A DNA stretch of 28,035 nucleotides from JAFMIT01 sp044341215 (GTDB lineage Bacteria > Actinomycetota > Actinomycetes > S36-B12 > UBA5976), in assembly GCA_044341215.1 (NCBI GenBank), contig JBIISC010000015.1:1-28035 (forward strand). Reading direction: 5' to 3'. Position numbers and translations under genes: made by a program. Positions 14,764 to 23,142 of this stretch are shown piece by piece. Within the stretch, counting starts at the first letter, position 1, and every line of letters begins with the position of its first letter. The notes under the pieces are model-generated. The model was given only the letters and a program-made list of their open reading frames with translations. It was not told the origin of the DNA and did not search any database.

Positions 14764-15024
14764 TTAGAGATTGTTAACTAGAGCGTCAACACCAGATTTG
14801 CGGTTAGCAGCGTTGTTCTTGTGAAGAACTCCTTGAGAAACTGCGGTGTCTAGAGTGCGCTTAGCGTCTTTAGCCAATGCTGCTGCTTCTGCCTTGTTAC
14901 CAGCAGTAACTGCTTCGCGAACCTTGCGGATTGCAGTGCGAACAGATGACTTAATAGTCTTATTGCGCTCACGAGCAACTTCATTTTGCTTGTTGCGCTT
15001 GATCTGAGACTTGATGTTTGCCAC
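14764..15024 (-). CDS. rpsT: Small ribosomal subunit protein bS20
   Basis: An 86-residue basic, alanine-rich helical protein that binds 16S rRNA early in 30S assembly. The N-terminus MANIKSQIKRNKQNEVARERN and the region KSSVRTAIRKVREAV are typical of bS20. The start is GTG at 15022-15024, with GAAGG seven bases upstream on the minus strand. A non-ATG start fits the limited initiation seen in this gene elsewhere (E. coli uses UUG and autoregulates). The upstream leader holds two small hairpins on the minus strand (15058-15069 and about 15045-15056). The gene converges on holA and diverges from lepA. Confidence 0.96.
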   Translation of the reverse strand: MANIKSQIKRNKQNEVARERNKTIKSSVRTAIRKVREAVTAGNKAEAAALAKDAKRTLDTAVSQGVLHKNNAANRKSGVDALVNNL

Positions 15025-15076
15025 AGGACTACCTTCGTTATTCGTCCCCTGAGGGAACTCCTTTTGGAGCGGGCGA

Positions 15077-15107
15077 AGAATAGCCTTAAACGGTGAGTGT
15101 GTGCCAA
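15077..15107 (-). promoter_or_regulatory. Candidate rpsT promoter
   Basis: On the minus strand TTGGCA (15102-15107) can serve as -35 and TATTCT (15077-15082) as -10, with a long 19-base spacer; GCTATT (15079-15084) would give a 17-base spacer. Transcription would start near 15070, leaving a leader of about 45 bases before the rpsT GTG. Positions are by eye and the -10 choice is uncertain. Confidence 0.4.
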
Positions 15108-15172
15108 TCCGCTCATGGCTCGTGGGAGACTAACCCCCTAAATCCCTCTTGAGAGCAGAATGTGAGGAAAGT

Positions 15173-17020
15173 GTGGCCAAGAACGCACCTGGTTCCACCC
15201 CACCCGAACTCATTCGCAATTTCTGCATTATTGCTCACATCGACCACGGCAAATCCACATTGGCCGACCGAATGTTGCAAATCACTGGGGTAGTCGACGG
15301 CCGACACATGCGAGCCCAATACCTCGATCGTATGGACATTGAACGCGAGCGTGGCATCACAATCAAAAGCCAAGCAGTTCGCTTGCCATTCAAGGCTGAT
15401 GACGGTGTTGATTACGTACTCAACTTGATTGACACCCCAGGTCACGTGGACTTCACTTATGAGGTTTCTCGCTCACTAGCAGCCTGTGAAGGTGCAGTTC
15501 TGCTAGTAGATGCCGCCCAGGGAATTGAAGCTCAAACGCTTGCAAACTTGTATCTAGCAGTTGAAAACAACCTGACCATCATTCCAGTGTTAAATAAAAT
15601 CGATCTGCCAGCTGCGCAACCAGATAAGTATGCGGCTGAGATTTCAAAAATCCTCGGAATCGATCCAGACGAAATCTTGCGAGTTTCAGGTAAGACTGGG
15701 CAAGGTGTACCAGAACTTGTAAATCACATCGTAAGAACTATTCCGCATCCAGTTGGCGATGCAGATGCGCCAGCTCGTGCAATGATTTTCGATTCGGTTT
15801 ATGACACCTACCGGGGTGTGGTCACATACATTCGCGTAATTGATGGAAGACTCAAGCATCGGGAAAAAATCGTAATGATGTCAACCTTTGCCGAACATGA
15901 ACTTTTAGAAGTAGGAGTGATTTCGCCAGATCCAATTCCTTCAGATGCAATTGGCGTTGGCGAAGTGGGATATTTAATTACTGGCGTGAAAGATGTTCGG
16001 CAATCTCGAGTGGGTGACACAGTTACTTTAGTTTCGCGCCCAGCAAAAGAAAGCCTTGGCGGTTACCGCGATCCAAAACCGATGGTTTTCTCAGGACTTT
16101 ATCCGCTCGATGGTAGCGACTACCCAACATTGCGCGATGCTTTAGATAAATTGAAGCTTAATGATGCGGCGTTGGTATACGAACCAGAAACTTCTGTCGC
16201 ACTAGGTTTTGGTTTTCGCTGCGGCTTCTTAGGCCTTTTACACCTCGAGATTGTGCGCGAACGCTTAGAGCGAGAATTCAATCTGGAATTGATCAGTACC
16301 GCACCTAACGTTATTTATGACGTGGTGATGGAAGACAATCGCACAATTACAGTTACCAACCCAAGCGAATTTCCAAACGGCAAAATTCTTGAAGTCCATG
16401 AGCCAATTGTTCGTGCAACTATTTTGACCCCACATGAATTTGTTGGAACTGTCATGGAGCTTTGCCAAAATCGACGCGGCATTATGCATGCAATGGATTA
16501 CTTGAGTGAAGATCGAGTTGAACTTCGATACACATTGCCACTCGCAGAGATTGTTTTCGACTTCTTTGATGCTTTGAAGTCTCGCACTCGAGGCTATGCA
16601 TCACTTGATTACGAAACCACAGGTGTTCAAACTGCTGACCTCGTAAAAGTGGACATCCTTTTGCACGGCGATCCGGTTGATGCGTTTAGCGCAATTGTGC
16701 ACCGGGATAAGGCGTATGCATATGGTGTTTCAATGGCTGGCAAGCTAAAGGATCTAATTCCGCGTCAGCAATTTGAAGTACCAATTCAAGCCGCTATTGG
16801 TGCTCGCATCATTGCCCGCGAAACTATTCGAGCAATTCGCAAAGATGTGCTTGCAAAATGCTACGGTGGTGACATCTCTCGTAAGCGCAAACTTCTGGAA
16901 AAGCAGAAGGAAGGTAAAAAGCGTATGAAAATGGTGGGCCGAGTCGAAGTTCCACAAGAAGCATTCATCGCCGCACTTTCTACTGGGGAAACACCAGACA
17001 AAGCTGCAAAAGAGAAATAA
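15173..17020 (+). CDS. lepA: Translation elongation factor 4 (LepA)
   Basis: A ribosomal GTPase linked to back-translocation and to 30S biogenesis and initiation. I chose GTG 15173 (615 residues) because GAGG (15164-15167) lies five bases upstream; an in-frame TTG at 15149 has no such support. The motifs are AHIDHGKST (21-29), ERERGIT, DTPGHVD and NKIDLP, followed by EF-G-like domains and the LepA-specific C-terminal domain with CYGGDISRKRKLLEKQKEG and KKRMK. Length is normal. It is transcribed away from rpsT; no convincing lepA promoter was found in the 148-base gap. A transporter gene follows after two bases. Confidence 0.97.
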   Translation: MAKNAPGSTPPELIRNFCIIAHIDHGKSTLADRMLQITGVVDGRHMRAQYLDRMDIERERGITIKSQAVRLPFKADDGVDYVLNLIDTPGHVDFTYEVSRSLAACEGAVLLVDAAQGIEAQTLANLYLAVENNLTIIPVLNKIDLPAAQPDKYAAEISKILGIDPDEILRVSGKTGQGVPELVNHIVRTIPHPVGDADAPARAMIFDSVYDTYRGVVTYIRVIDGRLKHREKIVMMSTFAEHELLEVGVISPDPIPSDAIGVGEVGYLITGVKDVRQSRVGDTVTLVSRPAKESLGGYRDPKPMVFSGLYPLDGSDYPTLRDALDKLKLNDAALVYEPETSVALGFGFRCGFLGLLHLEIVRERLEREFNLELISTAPNVIYDVVMEDNRTITVTNPSEFPNGKILEVHEPIVRATILTPHEFVGTVMELCQNRRGIMHAMDYLSEDRVELRYTLPLAEIVFDFFDALKSRTRGYASLDYETTGVQTADLVKVDILLHGDPVDAFSAIVHRDKAYAYGVSMAGKLKDLIPRQQFEVPIQAAIGARIIARETIRAIRKDVLAKCYGGDISRKRKLLEKQKEGKKRMKMVGRVEVPQEAFIAALSTGETPDKAAKEK

Positions 17021-17022
17021 GA

Positions 17023-18252
17023 ATGTCAGTCCTATTGCGAATCTTGGCAGTGGACTCTTTAGTGCCAAAAGATCAGAATGAAAAATGGCTTGCCCTTGGT
17101 ACAGTCATTGATACTTTCGGTAATGGATTGTTTTACACAGTCAGTGCTTTGTACTTCACACGCATCATTGGACTGTCCGCTCAGGAAGTTGGCATTGGTC
17201 TAGCTATCGCTGCATTTGGTGGGATTAGTGCGTCGCTTATTTTTGGCAGGCTTGCTGACATATGGGGTCCGCGCGGATTAGCAGTGTATGTAACTTTTAT
17301 TTGCGCAATTGTGGACTTCACCTATTTGTTTGCGAATACTTTTCTAAGTTTCGTTTTAATCGCAACCTTGATTTCATTTTTAGATCGCGGTGGTGCAGCG
17401 GGTCGCAACGTGATAATCAGTCGTATTGGTGGACCAGATGGCAGAGTAAGAATTCGAGCTTATTTGCGCGCAGTAACTAACGTCGGAATTGGCCTAGGCT
17501 CATTCGTCGCAGGTATTGCACTAGTGGTTGACGAAGCCTGGGCATACCAGGCAATCATCATTGTTAATGCATTAACCACGTTCGCAAAGACTTACGCAAA
17601 CTGGAAGATGCCAAATTTCCCGCCATTAGCTGGCGCAAAACATGAGAAAGCCACGCGCGCACTTCGAGATAAAGCTTTTGTCTCTTTAACCTTAGCAAAT
17701 TCCGCCTTGGCAATTCACTATCACATGCTCGATTTAGCTGTGCCGCTTTGGGTTGCATCACACACAACTGCACCAACTTGGGTAGTGGCTGCTGCTTTCT
17801 TGTTAAACACAATTGCTTGCGTGCTTTTTCAAGTTCGAATGGCAAAGGGAACTGAAGATCCAGTAGCTGCAGGATTTGCAACTCGGCAAGGAAGTTATTG
17901 GTTAGCGCTTTCGACAGTTGTTTATGCAGCCGCTACTTACCCATCTTCCCCAATGATTGCAACCATTGTGATTCTTGCTGGTTCTGCAATTCACGTAACC
18001 GGTGAACTTCGTCAAGCTGCTGGGTCATTTGGTATTGGCTATGGAATTCCACCAGAACATTTGCAAGGGCAGTACCAAGGTGTTTGGAGTTTGAGTCTTA
18101 GCGCAAGCCATTTCATCTCTCCAATTGCCTTAACTTTTCTATGCCTTGGACTTGGCGTTGTTGGCTGGGTAATCCTCGGTGCAATCTTCTTATTAATGGG
18201 AGCCATCACCCCACCTTTAGTGAAAGCTGCTTTAAAGGTGCAACATGGCTAG
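17023..18252 (+). CDS. Major facilitator superfamily transporter
   Basis: A 409-residue membrane protein with about 12 predicted helices. The loop between helices 2 and 3 carries GRLADIWGPRG (75-85), matching MFS motif A (G-x-L-a-D-r-x-G-r-R). The N-terminal helix LGTVIDTFGNGLFYTVSALYF is typical of drug or metabolite exporter families, but the substrate cannot be inferred. The ATG lies two bases after the lepA stop and the end overlaps hemW by 8 bases, so all three probably share a transcript. I know no functional reason for a transporter between lepA and hemW; it is probably an operon passenger. Confidence 0.85.
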   Translation: MSVLLRILAVDSLVPKDQNEKWLALGTVIDTFGNGLFYTVSALYFTRIIGLSAQEVGIGLAIAAFGGISASLIFGRLADIWGPRGLAVYVTFICAIVDFTYLFANTFLSFVLIATLISFLDRGGAAGRNVIISRIGGPDGRVRIRAYLRAVTNVGIGLGSFVAGIALVVDEAWAYQAIIIVNALTTFAKTYANWKMPNFPPLAGAKHEKATRALRDKAFVSLTLANSALAIHYHMLDLAVPLWVASHTTAPTWVVAAAFLLNTIACVLFQVRMAKGTEDPVAAGFATRQGSYWLALSTVVYAAATYPSSPMIATIVILAGSAIHVTGELRQAAGSFGIGYGIPPEHLQGQYQGVWSLSLSASHFISPIALTFLCLGLGVVGWVILGAIFLLMGAITPPLVKAALKVQHG

Positions 18253-19468
18253 CGGACAACTCAGCGGAGAAGTAGCGCCACTTGATGGCCTGCTACCAGC
18301 AGATCGATTGGAAAACCTTCACGATAAGCCGCTTAGTTTTTATCTGCACGTGCCTTACTGTGCAAGTCGCTGCGGTTATTGTGATTTCAATACCTACACA
18401 CTCAGTGAACTTGGCGAAAACCATTCCTTGAAGTGGCTTGATGGTGTGAAGCAAGAAATAGCACTTGCAAAAAAAGTGCTTACAACCGGTGGACCTAAAA
18501 ATGGTGGAATAGGTGTTACTCCAAAAATCTCAACCATCTTTGTTGGGGGCGGAACTCCAACATTGTTAGAAGCTGAAGATTTGGTCGAAGCAATTGCCGA
18601 GTTAAGGGCCGCTTTTGGCTTTGAACCAAACATTGAGATTACAACCGAAGCAAATCCGGATTCAGTTGACCTGGAAAAACTGCAAGCACTTCGTGCCGGA
18701 GGTTTTAATCGGATTTCATTTGGTATGCAAAGTGCAGTCCCTTCAGTTTTGAAAGTCCTAGAAAGAACCCATAATCCAGAAAATGTTTCCAAAGCGGTGT
18801 CGATGGCTCGTACTGCTGGTTTTGAACAAATTAATTTGGATTTGATTTATGGAACTCCAGGTGAATCAATTGAAGATTTGCAAACTTCCATCAATGCAGT
18901 ACTTGCACTCGAAGTTGACCATGTTTCGGCATATGCGCTGATAGTGGAAGAAGGCACTCGATTGGCTCGATCGATTTCAAAAAATGAAATACCACATCCA
19001 GACGATGATGACATGGCAGACAAGTATCTACTGCTAGATAAAGCGTTCAGTGAGAACGGTTTGAACTGGTATGAAGTTTCTAATTGGGCAAAACCCAATA
19101 GAGAATGCCAACACAATATCCACTACTGGAAGAGCAGCAATTGGTGGGGAATCGGACCAGGAGCGCATTCGCATGTGAACGGTGTTCGCTGGTGGAATGA
19201 AAAATTACCAAGGATTTGGTCACAGCGGTTAGCAGATGGTCAAAGTCCAGCCAACGCTCGAGAGGTTTTAGATTCAAAAACGCAAGGAATCGAAGACATC
19301 ATGTTACGGATGCGCCTGGCTGAAGGTATCGCTGTGTCGAAACTCGATAACAAAATAGTCGATCAACTAGTTGAAGATGGATTAGCACGAATTCAAAATG
19401 AGAATCTGGTGCTTAGTTTGAGCGGTCGACTTCTAGCTGATCGAGTTATTGATTCTCTAACCGATTAA
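18245..19468 (+). CDS. hemW: HemW-like radical SAM heme chaperone
   Basis: A 407-residue radical SAM protein of the HemN/HemW family. The [4Fe-4S] motif CASRCGYC (Cys39, Cys43, Cys46) is followed by FNTY, and VGGGTPTLL, TTEANPDS and the HemW-type C-terminal block GIEDIMLRMRLAEGI are present. True coproporphyrinogen dehydrogenase HemN carries a fourth cysteine right after the cluster (CxxxCxxCxC); here that position is not cysteine (CDFN), so HemW, a heme-binding chaperone, is the better call. AAAGGTG precedes the ATG, which lies inside the end of the transporter gene. The stop TAA overlaps the stop of the convergent gene. Confidence 0.92.
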   Translation: MASGQLSGEVAPLDGLLPADRLENLHDKPLSFYLHVPYCASRCGYCDFNTYTLSELGENHSLKWLDGVKQEIALAKKVLTTGGPKNGGIGVTPKISTIFVGGGTPTLLEAEDLVEAIAELRAAFGFEPNIEITTEANPDSVDLEKLQALRAGGFNRISFGMQSAVPSVLKVLERTHNPENVSKAVSMARTAGFEQINLDLIYGTPGESIEDLQTSINAVLALEVDHVSAYALIVEEGTRLARSISKNEIPHPDDDDMADKYLLLDKAFSENGLNWYEVSNWAKPNRECQHNIHYWKSSNWWGIGPGAHSHVNGVRWWNEKLPRIWSQRLADGQSPANAREVLDSKTQGIEDIMLRMRLAEGIAVSKLDNKIVDQLVEDGLARIQNENLVLSLSGRLLADRVIDSLTD

Positions 19469-19779
19469 TCAACTAAAAGAGGAGGAAACAACAGACCTAA
19501 TCCAAACACAAAGACGATCGCAATTACGATCGCAAGTGCGATACCGATCCAGCTTGTGATCACGGCAATTTTTACGAAAGTTTCTTCGTTCAAAGTTAAG
19601 GTTTGTTGCTTTGCAATGTTTGCAAAAACTAGGCCAAGGATTGAGCCGATAAGTGGCAGAACCCCTACAAGCCCTAGGACACCACAGACCATTGCAGCAA
19701 TAGGCATAGCCGAACTGTTTTGTTGATTTGGGTTTGGCACAAAGTTTGGCGCGGGTGGTGGGGTAGGGATTTCACTCAT
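19465..19779 (-). CDS. DUF4190-type small membrane protein
   Basis: A 104-residue protein started at the ATG at 19777-19779, where a GGAGG Shine-Dalgarno sits just upstream on the minus strand; a longer in-frame version would add 31 residues with no membrane or domain character. A proline- and asparagine-rich N-terminus (SEIPTPPPAPNFVPNPNQQN) is followed by two hydrophobic segments (about 25-52 and 66-96). AAMVCGVLGLVG and IGSILGLVFANIAK match the DUF4190 pattern. Function is unknown. A possible -10 (TAGAAT on the minus strand) lies at 19811-19816. The gene is divergent from hrcA and its TAA overlaps the hemW TAA (19465-19468). Confidence 0.8.
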   Translation of the reverse strand: MSEIPTPPPAPNFVPNPNQQNSSAMPIAAMVCGVLGLVGVLPLIGSILGLVFANIAKQQTLTLNEETFVKIAVITSWIGIALAIVIAIVFVFGLGLLFPPLLVD

Positions 19780-19854
19780 GTTTTCCTCCGTTTGCTCAAT
19801 ATTCAAGCCAATTCTATGCTCAGCGACGCCAAGACAGGCCTCACGATCTCCCTT

Positions 19855-19860
19855 TAGAAT
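19855..19860 (+). promoter_or_regulatory. -10 box of the hrcA-dnaJ promoter
   Basis: TAGAAT (19855-19860) is a good -10, with a weak -35 AAGACA at 19831-19836 (18-base spacer). It overlaps the first base of the CIRCE operator, so HrcA bound there would cover the transcription start near 19867. Confidence 0.6.
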
Positions 19861-19886
19861 TAGCACTCTCAAACTACGAGTGCCAA
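19860..19886 (+). promoter_or_regulatory. CIRCE operator (HrcA binding site)
   Basis: TTAGCACTC (19860-19868), a 9-base spacer and GAGTGCCAA (19878-19886) match the CIRCE consensus TTAGCACTC-N9-GAGTGCTAA with one change in the right arm. It spans the start region just before hrcA and overlaps the first base of its Shine-Dalgarno. It implies autorepression of hrcA and heat-shock control of dnaJ and probably of genes downstream. Confidence 0.95.
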
Positions 19887-19898
19887 AGGATGGTCCAT

Positions 19899-20909
19899 AT
19901 GGAACGCAAGCTTTCTGTCTTGCGCGCTATTGTGGATGAATTTGTCCGTTCGGGCGAACCAGTTGGCTCGAAGGCAATAGCTACCAAACATGTGCTTGGG
20001 GTCTCGTCAGCAACTATCCGCAATGACATGGCTGCTCTTGAAGATGAGGGTTACATAACTGCCCCACACACCAGTGCAGGTCGCATCCCAACTGACAAGG
20101 GATATCGACTATTTGTCGATCAACTTTCATCAGTCAAGCCAATGTCGATTGCCGAGCGAAGTGCTATTGAAACTTTCCTCAATCAGGCTGTCGATTTCGA
20201 CGACATAATGGTTCGCACAACCAAACTACTAGCTCAGTTAACCCAGCAAGTTGCAGTCGTGCAATATCCAAGTTTGCAATTGACCACAGTTCGTCACGTT
20301 GAATTAGTTGGACTTCCGAATCGTAAAGTGATGGTTGTAGTTATATCCAACACCGGTCGAGTGGAACAACGAATTGCAGAAATTGCCAATGAAATTGGTG
20401 AAGTTACTTTGGACGAATTGCGGCACAAACTGAATTCTGCAATCGCTGGTGTGTTATTTGTTGATGTGCCGAAGAGGCTTGGTGACTTAGCTGGAACGCT
20501 ACCGAGTGAATTGCGCGCAAATGCGGTAGCAATTGTTGCTTGTCTATTGGAGACACTGATTGAAAGACCAGAAGAAAAAATAGTAGTCAGTGGAACTTCA
20601 AATATAGCCAAGCTTGGCCAAGAACAAGTTCGTACACTTGCACCGCTACTTGAAGCACTTGAAGAAAACGTGGTTTTGCTGAAACTTCTTGGTGAAGTTA
20701 ATTCTGAAGACTTAACAGTTCGAATCGGACATGAGAATTCAATGGCAGAGCTTGTTGGGGCGGCCGTGGTTTCGGCAAACTACGGAAACCAAGCTCACGC
20801 TGTGGCTCGTCTAGGTGTGGTTGGTTCAACCCACATGAACTATGAGAACAACATTGCAGCTGTTGCTGCAGTGGCAAGTTACGTCGGTCGTATTGTGACG
20901 GAAGGCTAA
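19899..20909 (+). CDS. hrcA: Heat-inducible transcription repressor HrcA
   Basis: A 336-residue repressor that binds CIRCE elements and is released at high temperature; its folding depends on GroEL in other bacteria. The N-terminal winged helix contains EPVGSKAIATK and VSSATIRNDMAALEDEGYI, followed by the highly conserved HTSAGRIPTDKGYR (57-70). I chose ATG 19899 because AAGGA (19886-19890) is correctly spaced for it, whereas the in-frame ATG 19890 overlaps that Shine-Dalgarno. The CIRCE site immediately upstream shows autoregulation. dnaJ follows after two bases. No groES/groEL is in this window, so any groE CIRCE control would be elsewhere. Confidence 0.97.
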   Translation: MERKLSVLRAIVDEFVRSGEPVGSKAIATKHVLGVSSATIRNDMAALEDEGYITAPHTSAGRIPTDKGYRLFVDQLSSVKPMSIAERSAIETFLNQAVDFDDIMVRTTKLLAQLTQQVAVVQYPSLQLTTVRHVELVGLPNRKVMVVVISNTGRVEQRIAEIANEIGEVTLDELRHKLNSAIAGVLFVDVPKRLGDLAGTLPSELRANAVAIVACLLETLIERPEEKIVVSGTSNIAKLGQEQVRTLAPLLEALEENVVLLKLLGEVNSEDLTVRIGHENSMAELVGAAVVSANYGNQAHAVARLGVVGSTHMNYENNIAAVAAVASYVGRIVTEG

Positions 20910-20911
20910 AC

Positions 20912-22042
20912 GTGGCAAACGACTATTACGCAACACTTGGAGTTACAAAGAGCGCATCCCCAGACGACATCAAAAAGGCTTACCGAAAGTTGGCACGCGA
21001 ACTTCACCCTGATGTGAATCCAGACCCAGTGATGCAAGAGAAATTTAAAGATGTCACAACTGCCTACGAAGTTTTGTCTGATCCTGAAAAACGCCGCTTG
21101 TTTGACATGGGTGGTGACCCAATGGGCAATGGCGGTGGCGGATTTGGATTCGGCGCCGAGGGATTTGATTTTGGTGATGTTTTCAACACATTCTTTGGTG
21201 GTGGCGGTGGACAACGCGGTCCAATTCCAAGAATTCGCCGTGGTCAAGATGCATTGCTTCGCATCGAAGTTGACTTAGAAGAAACCATGCATGGCGTTCA
21301 TCGTGAAATCACCATTGACACCGCAATTGTTTGCCCACTTTGCACTGGAAAAGGGACAGCGAAAGATTCAGATATTTCTACTTGTCAGGTTTGCAAAGGT
21401 AGAGGTGAAACTCAAACCGTCACCAAGTCTTTCTTAGGTCAAGTAATGACTTCTCGTCGATGCAATTCATGTGGCGGGTTTGGAACAGTGATTGTCCATC
21501 CTTGTCATGAGTGCGGTTCCGAAGGACGTGTTCGTACTCGAGAAGCAATTAGTTTTGACATTCCACCGGGAGTAGAAACTGGCAATCGAATTCAACTTAA
21601 TGGTCGGGGAGAAGTTGGTTTTGGTGGCGGACCTGCTGGCGATCTCTATATTGAAATTCTTGAAAAGCAACATCCAATTTTTCAAAGACGTGGCCACAAC
21701 CTTCATTGCAGCATGGCAGTGCCAATGACTGCAGCAGCACTTGGCGCAACTTTAAAATTGCAAACCATTGAAGGCTTAGTTGATGTGGTGATTGAACCTG
21801 GAACACAGTCGGGTTCGGTAATTAAACGTAAAAATGAAGGTGTGCCACATTTGCGATCAAATGCGCGTGGCGATTTGAATATTCACATAACTGTGCAAAC
21901 GCCAACTAAAGTTGATAAGAAGCAGCAGGAATTACTTGAGCAGCTAGCCAATCTGCGCAATGAAGAGAATCCTTCTGGTGAAGTGATTGAAGAAGCATCA
22001 GGATTCTTTAGTCGCATTAAAGATGCATTTGGTGGTCGATAA
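20912..22042 (+). CDS. dnaJ: Chaperone protein DnaJ
   Basis: Co-chaperone that delivers substrates to DnaK and stimulates its ATPase. The 376-residue protein has all four parts of a type I DnaJ: the J domain with HPD (32-34), a glycine/phenylalanine-rich stretch (about 67-100), four zinc repeats CPLCTGKG (141-148), CQVCKGRG (158-165), CNSCGGFG (184-191) and CHECGSEG (198-205), and the C-terminal substrate-binding domains. GTG is the start, with GGAAGG six bases upstream. Actinobacteria commonly keep one dnaJ beside dnaK-grpE and a second beside hrcA; this is the hrcA-linked copy. Expression should follow the CIRCE element upstream of hrcA. Confidence 0.96.
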   Translation: MANDYYATLGVTKSASPDDIKKAYRKLARELHPDVNPDPVMQEKFKDVTTAYEVLSDPEKRRLFDMGGDPMGNGGGGFGFGAEGFDFGDVFNTFFGGGGGQRGPIPRIRRGQDALLRIEVDLEETMHGVHREITIDTAIVCPLCTGKGTAKDSDISTCQVCKGRGETQTVTKSFLGQVMTSRRCNSCGGFGTVIVHPCHECGSEGRVRTREAISFDIPPGVETGNRIQLNGRGEVGFGGGPAGDLYIEILEKQHPIFQRRGHNLHCSMAVPMTAAALGATLKLQTIEGLVDVVIEPGTQSGSVIKRKNEGVPHLRSNARGDLNIHITVQTPTKVDKKQQELLEQLANLRNEENPSGEVIEEASGFFSRIKDAFGGR

Positions 22043-22044
22043 CA

Positions 22045-22794
22045 ATGGGTGCATCGCTATTTCATGTAAGTACTGAACGATTAGTTTCCACAATGGCCGG
22101 CGAATTTGTGACCCTTGATGGTGAAGAGGGATATCACGCAGTATCTGTCCAACATCTGCAAGTTGGCGACGCAGTTTTACTAGCGGACGGTGAAGGGCGC
22201 TTGGCGCATGGAAATGTTTACGAAGTTCCATCAAATGAATCTGTAGTAATTGAGATAGTTGCCATCACAGTTGCACCGCCACCACAGCCACGCGTCATAG
22301 TTGTGCAAGCAATTACAAAAGGTGATCGAGGCGAACTTGCAGTTGAAATGTTGACCGAAGTTGGCGTTGACATGATTGTTCCTTGGGCCGCAAGTCGTTG
22401 TGCTGCTCAATGGAAGGGCGATAAAGAAACCAAAGGCGTAGAGAAATGGCGGATTGCTGCTCGTGAGGCAGCTAAGCAATCTCGCCGTCCTCGAACACCT
22501 CAAGTAACGAGTCTGGCTCAAACTAAAGATGTAATCCGATTGATAACTGAGACCGCACACGCCTGGGTTTTGCATGAAGATGGGGATGTACGGTTGTCTG
22601 GCATTTCAGTACCAATGAATGGGGATTTGTTGTTAGTAGTTGGCCCTGAAGATGGCGTAACGTCGGAAGAGATCGATGTCTTTACAAATGCAGGTGCTCA
22701 AGTCGTGCGACTTGGCCCAACAGTCTTGCGTACGTCTACAGCTGGAACCGTAGCTGCTGGGATTGTTATGTCCCGAACCACGAGATGGGCGTAA
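22045..22794 (+). CDS. rsmE: 16S rRNA (uracil-1498-N3)-methyltransferase
   Basis: Methylates N3 of U1498 in helix 44 of 16S rRNA in the assembled 30S subunit, using SAM. The 249-residue protein has a PUA-like N-terminal part and a SPOUT trefoil-knot C-terminus. Family blocks are VQAITKGDRGELAVEMLTEV, AASRCAAQWKG, SRRPRTPQV, LLLVVGPEDGVTSEE and LGPTVLRTSTAG; the last two form the SAM knot. The GPEDG and STAG spellings differ from the enterobacterial GPEGG and ETA. The ATG lies two bases after dnaJ with a weak purine-rich signal. Co-location with dnaJ is widespread in bacteria. Confidence 0.95.
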   Translation: MGASLFHVSTERLVSTMAGEFVTLDGEEGYHAVSVQHLQVGDAVLLADGEGRLAHGNVYEVPSNESVVIEIVAITVAPPPQPRVIVVQAITKGDRGELAVEMLTEVGVDMIVPWAASRCAAQWKGDKETKGVEKWRIAAREAAKQSRRPRTPQVTSLAQTKDVIRLITETAHAWVLHEDGDVRLSGISVPMNGDLLLVVGPEDGVTSEEIDVFTNAGAQVVRLGPTVLRTSTAGTVAAGIVMSRTTRWA

Positions 22795-22804
22795 GGTAAT
22801 TGCC

Positions 22805-23140
22805 ATGAGTGAGTGCGTATTCTGCAAAATCGTAGCAGGTGAGATTCCTGCAAATGTGGTTTTTCAAACAGATGAACTGATTGCATTTTTGGATATTGCT
22901 CCTGTCGCTCCAGTTCATATTGTTGTGATTCCAAAGAAACATTTCGCAAATGTGTCAGAACTGAGCGCTGATGCGGAACTTTCTGCAAAAATGCTTAAAG
23001 TTATGACTGAACTTGGCGATGAAAATTGCCAAACCGGATATCGTCTTGTTTTCAATACTGGAGATGATGCAGGGCAAACAGTTTTCCACGTCCATGGACA
23101 TGTGCTTGGTCAACGAGCATTGCAATGGCCGCCAGGATAA
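22805..23140 (+). CDS. HIT family nucleotide-binding protein
   Basis: A 111-residue histidine-triad protein, probably a nucleoside phosphoramidase or AMP-lysine hydrolase (HinT-like). The start at ATG 22805 gives MSECVFCKIVAGEIPA, the canonical HIT beginning; longer in-frame versions overlap rsmE and add no conserved residues. The active-site triad HVHGHVLG is near the C-terminus, and the protein ends LQWPPG as HinT proteins do. The CxxC near the start (CVFC) is common in the subgroup. It lies 10 bases after rsmE and 2 bases before phoH. The physiological substrate is unknown. Confidence 0.92.
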   Translation: MSECVFCKIVAGEIPANVVFQTDELIAFLDIAPVAPVHIVVIPKKHFANVSELSADAELSAKMLKVMTELGDENCQTGYRLVFNTGDDAGQTVFHVHGHVLGQRALQWPPG

Positions 23141-23142
23141 AA

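Noticed and set aside
19780..19872. N-terminal extension of the DUF4190 protein (31 residues)
   Set aside because: A strong GGAGG Shine-Dalgarno precedes the internal ATG at 19779, and the extension lies over the hrcA promoter region with no conserved character.
21120..21215. G-rich repetitive stretch in dnaJ considered as a simple-sequence repeat or recombination site
   Set aside because: It is the glycine/phenylalanine-rich linker of type I DnaJ, as expected at this position.
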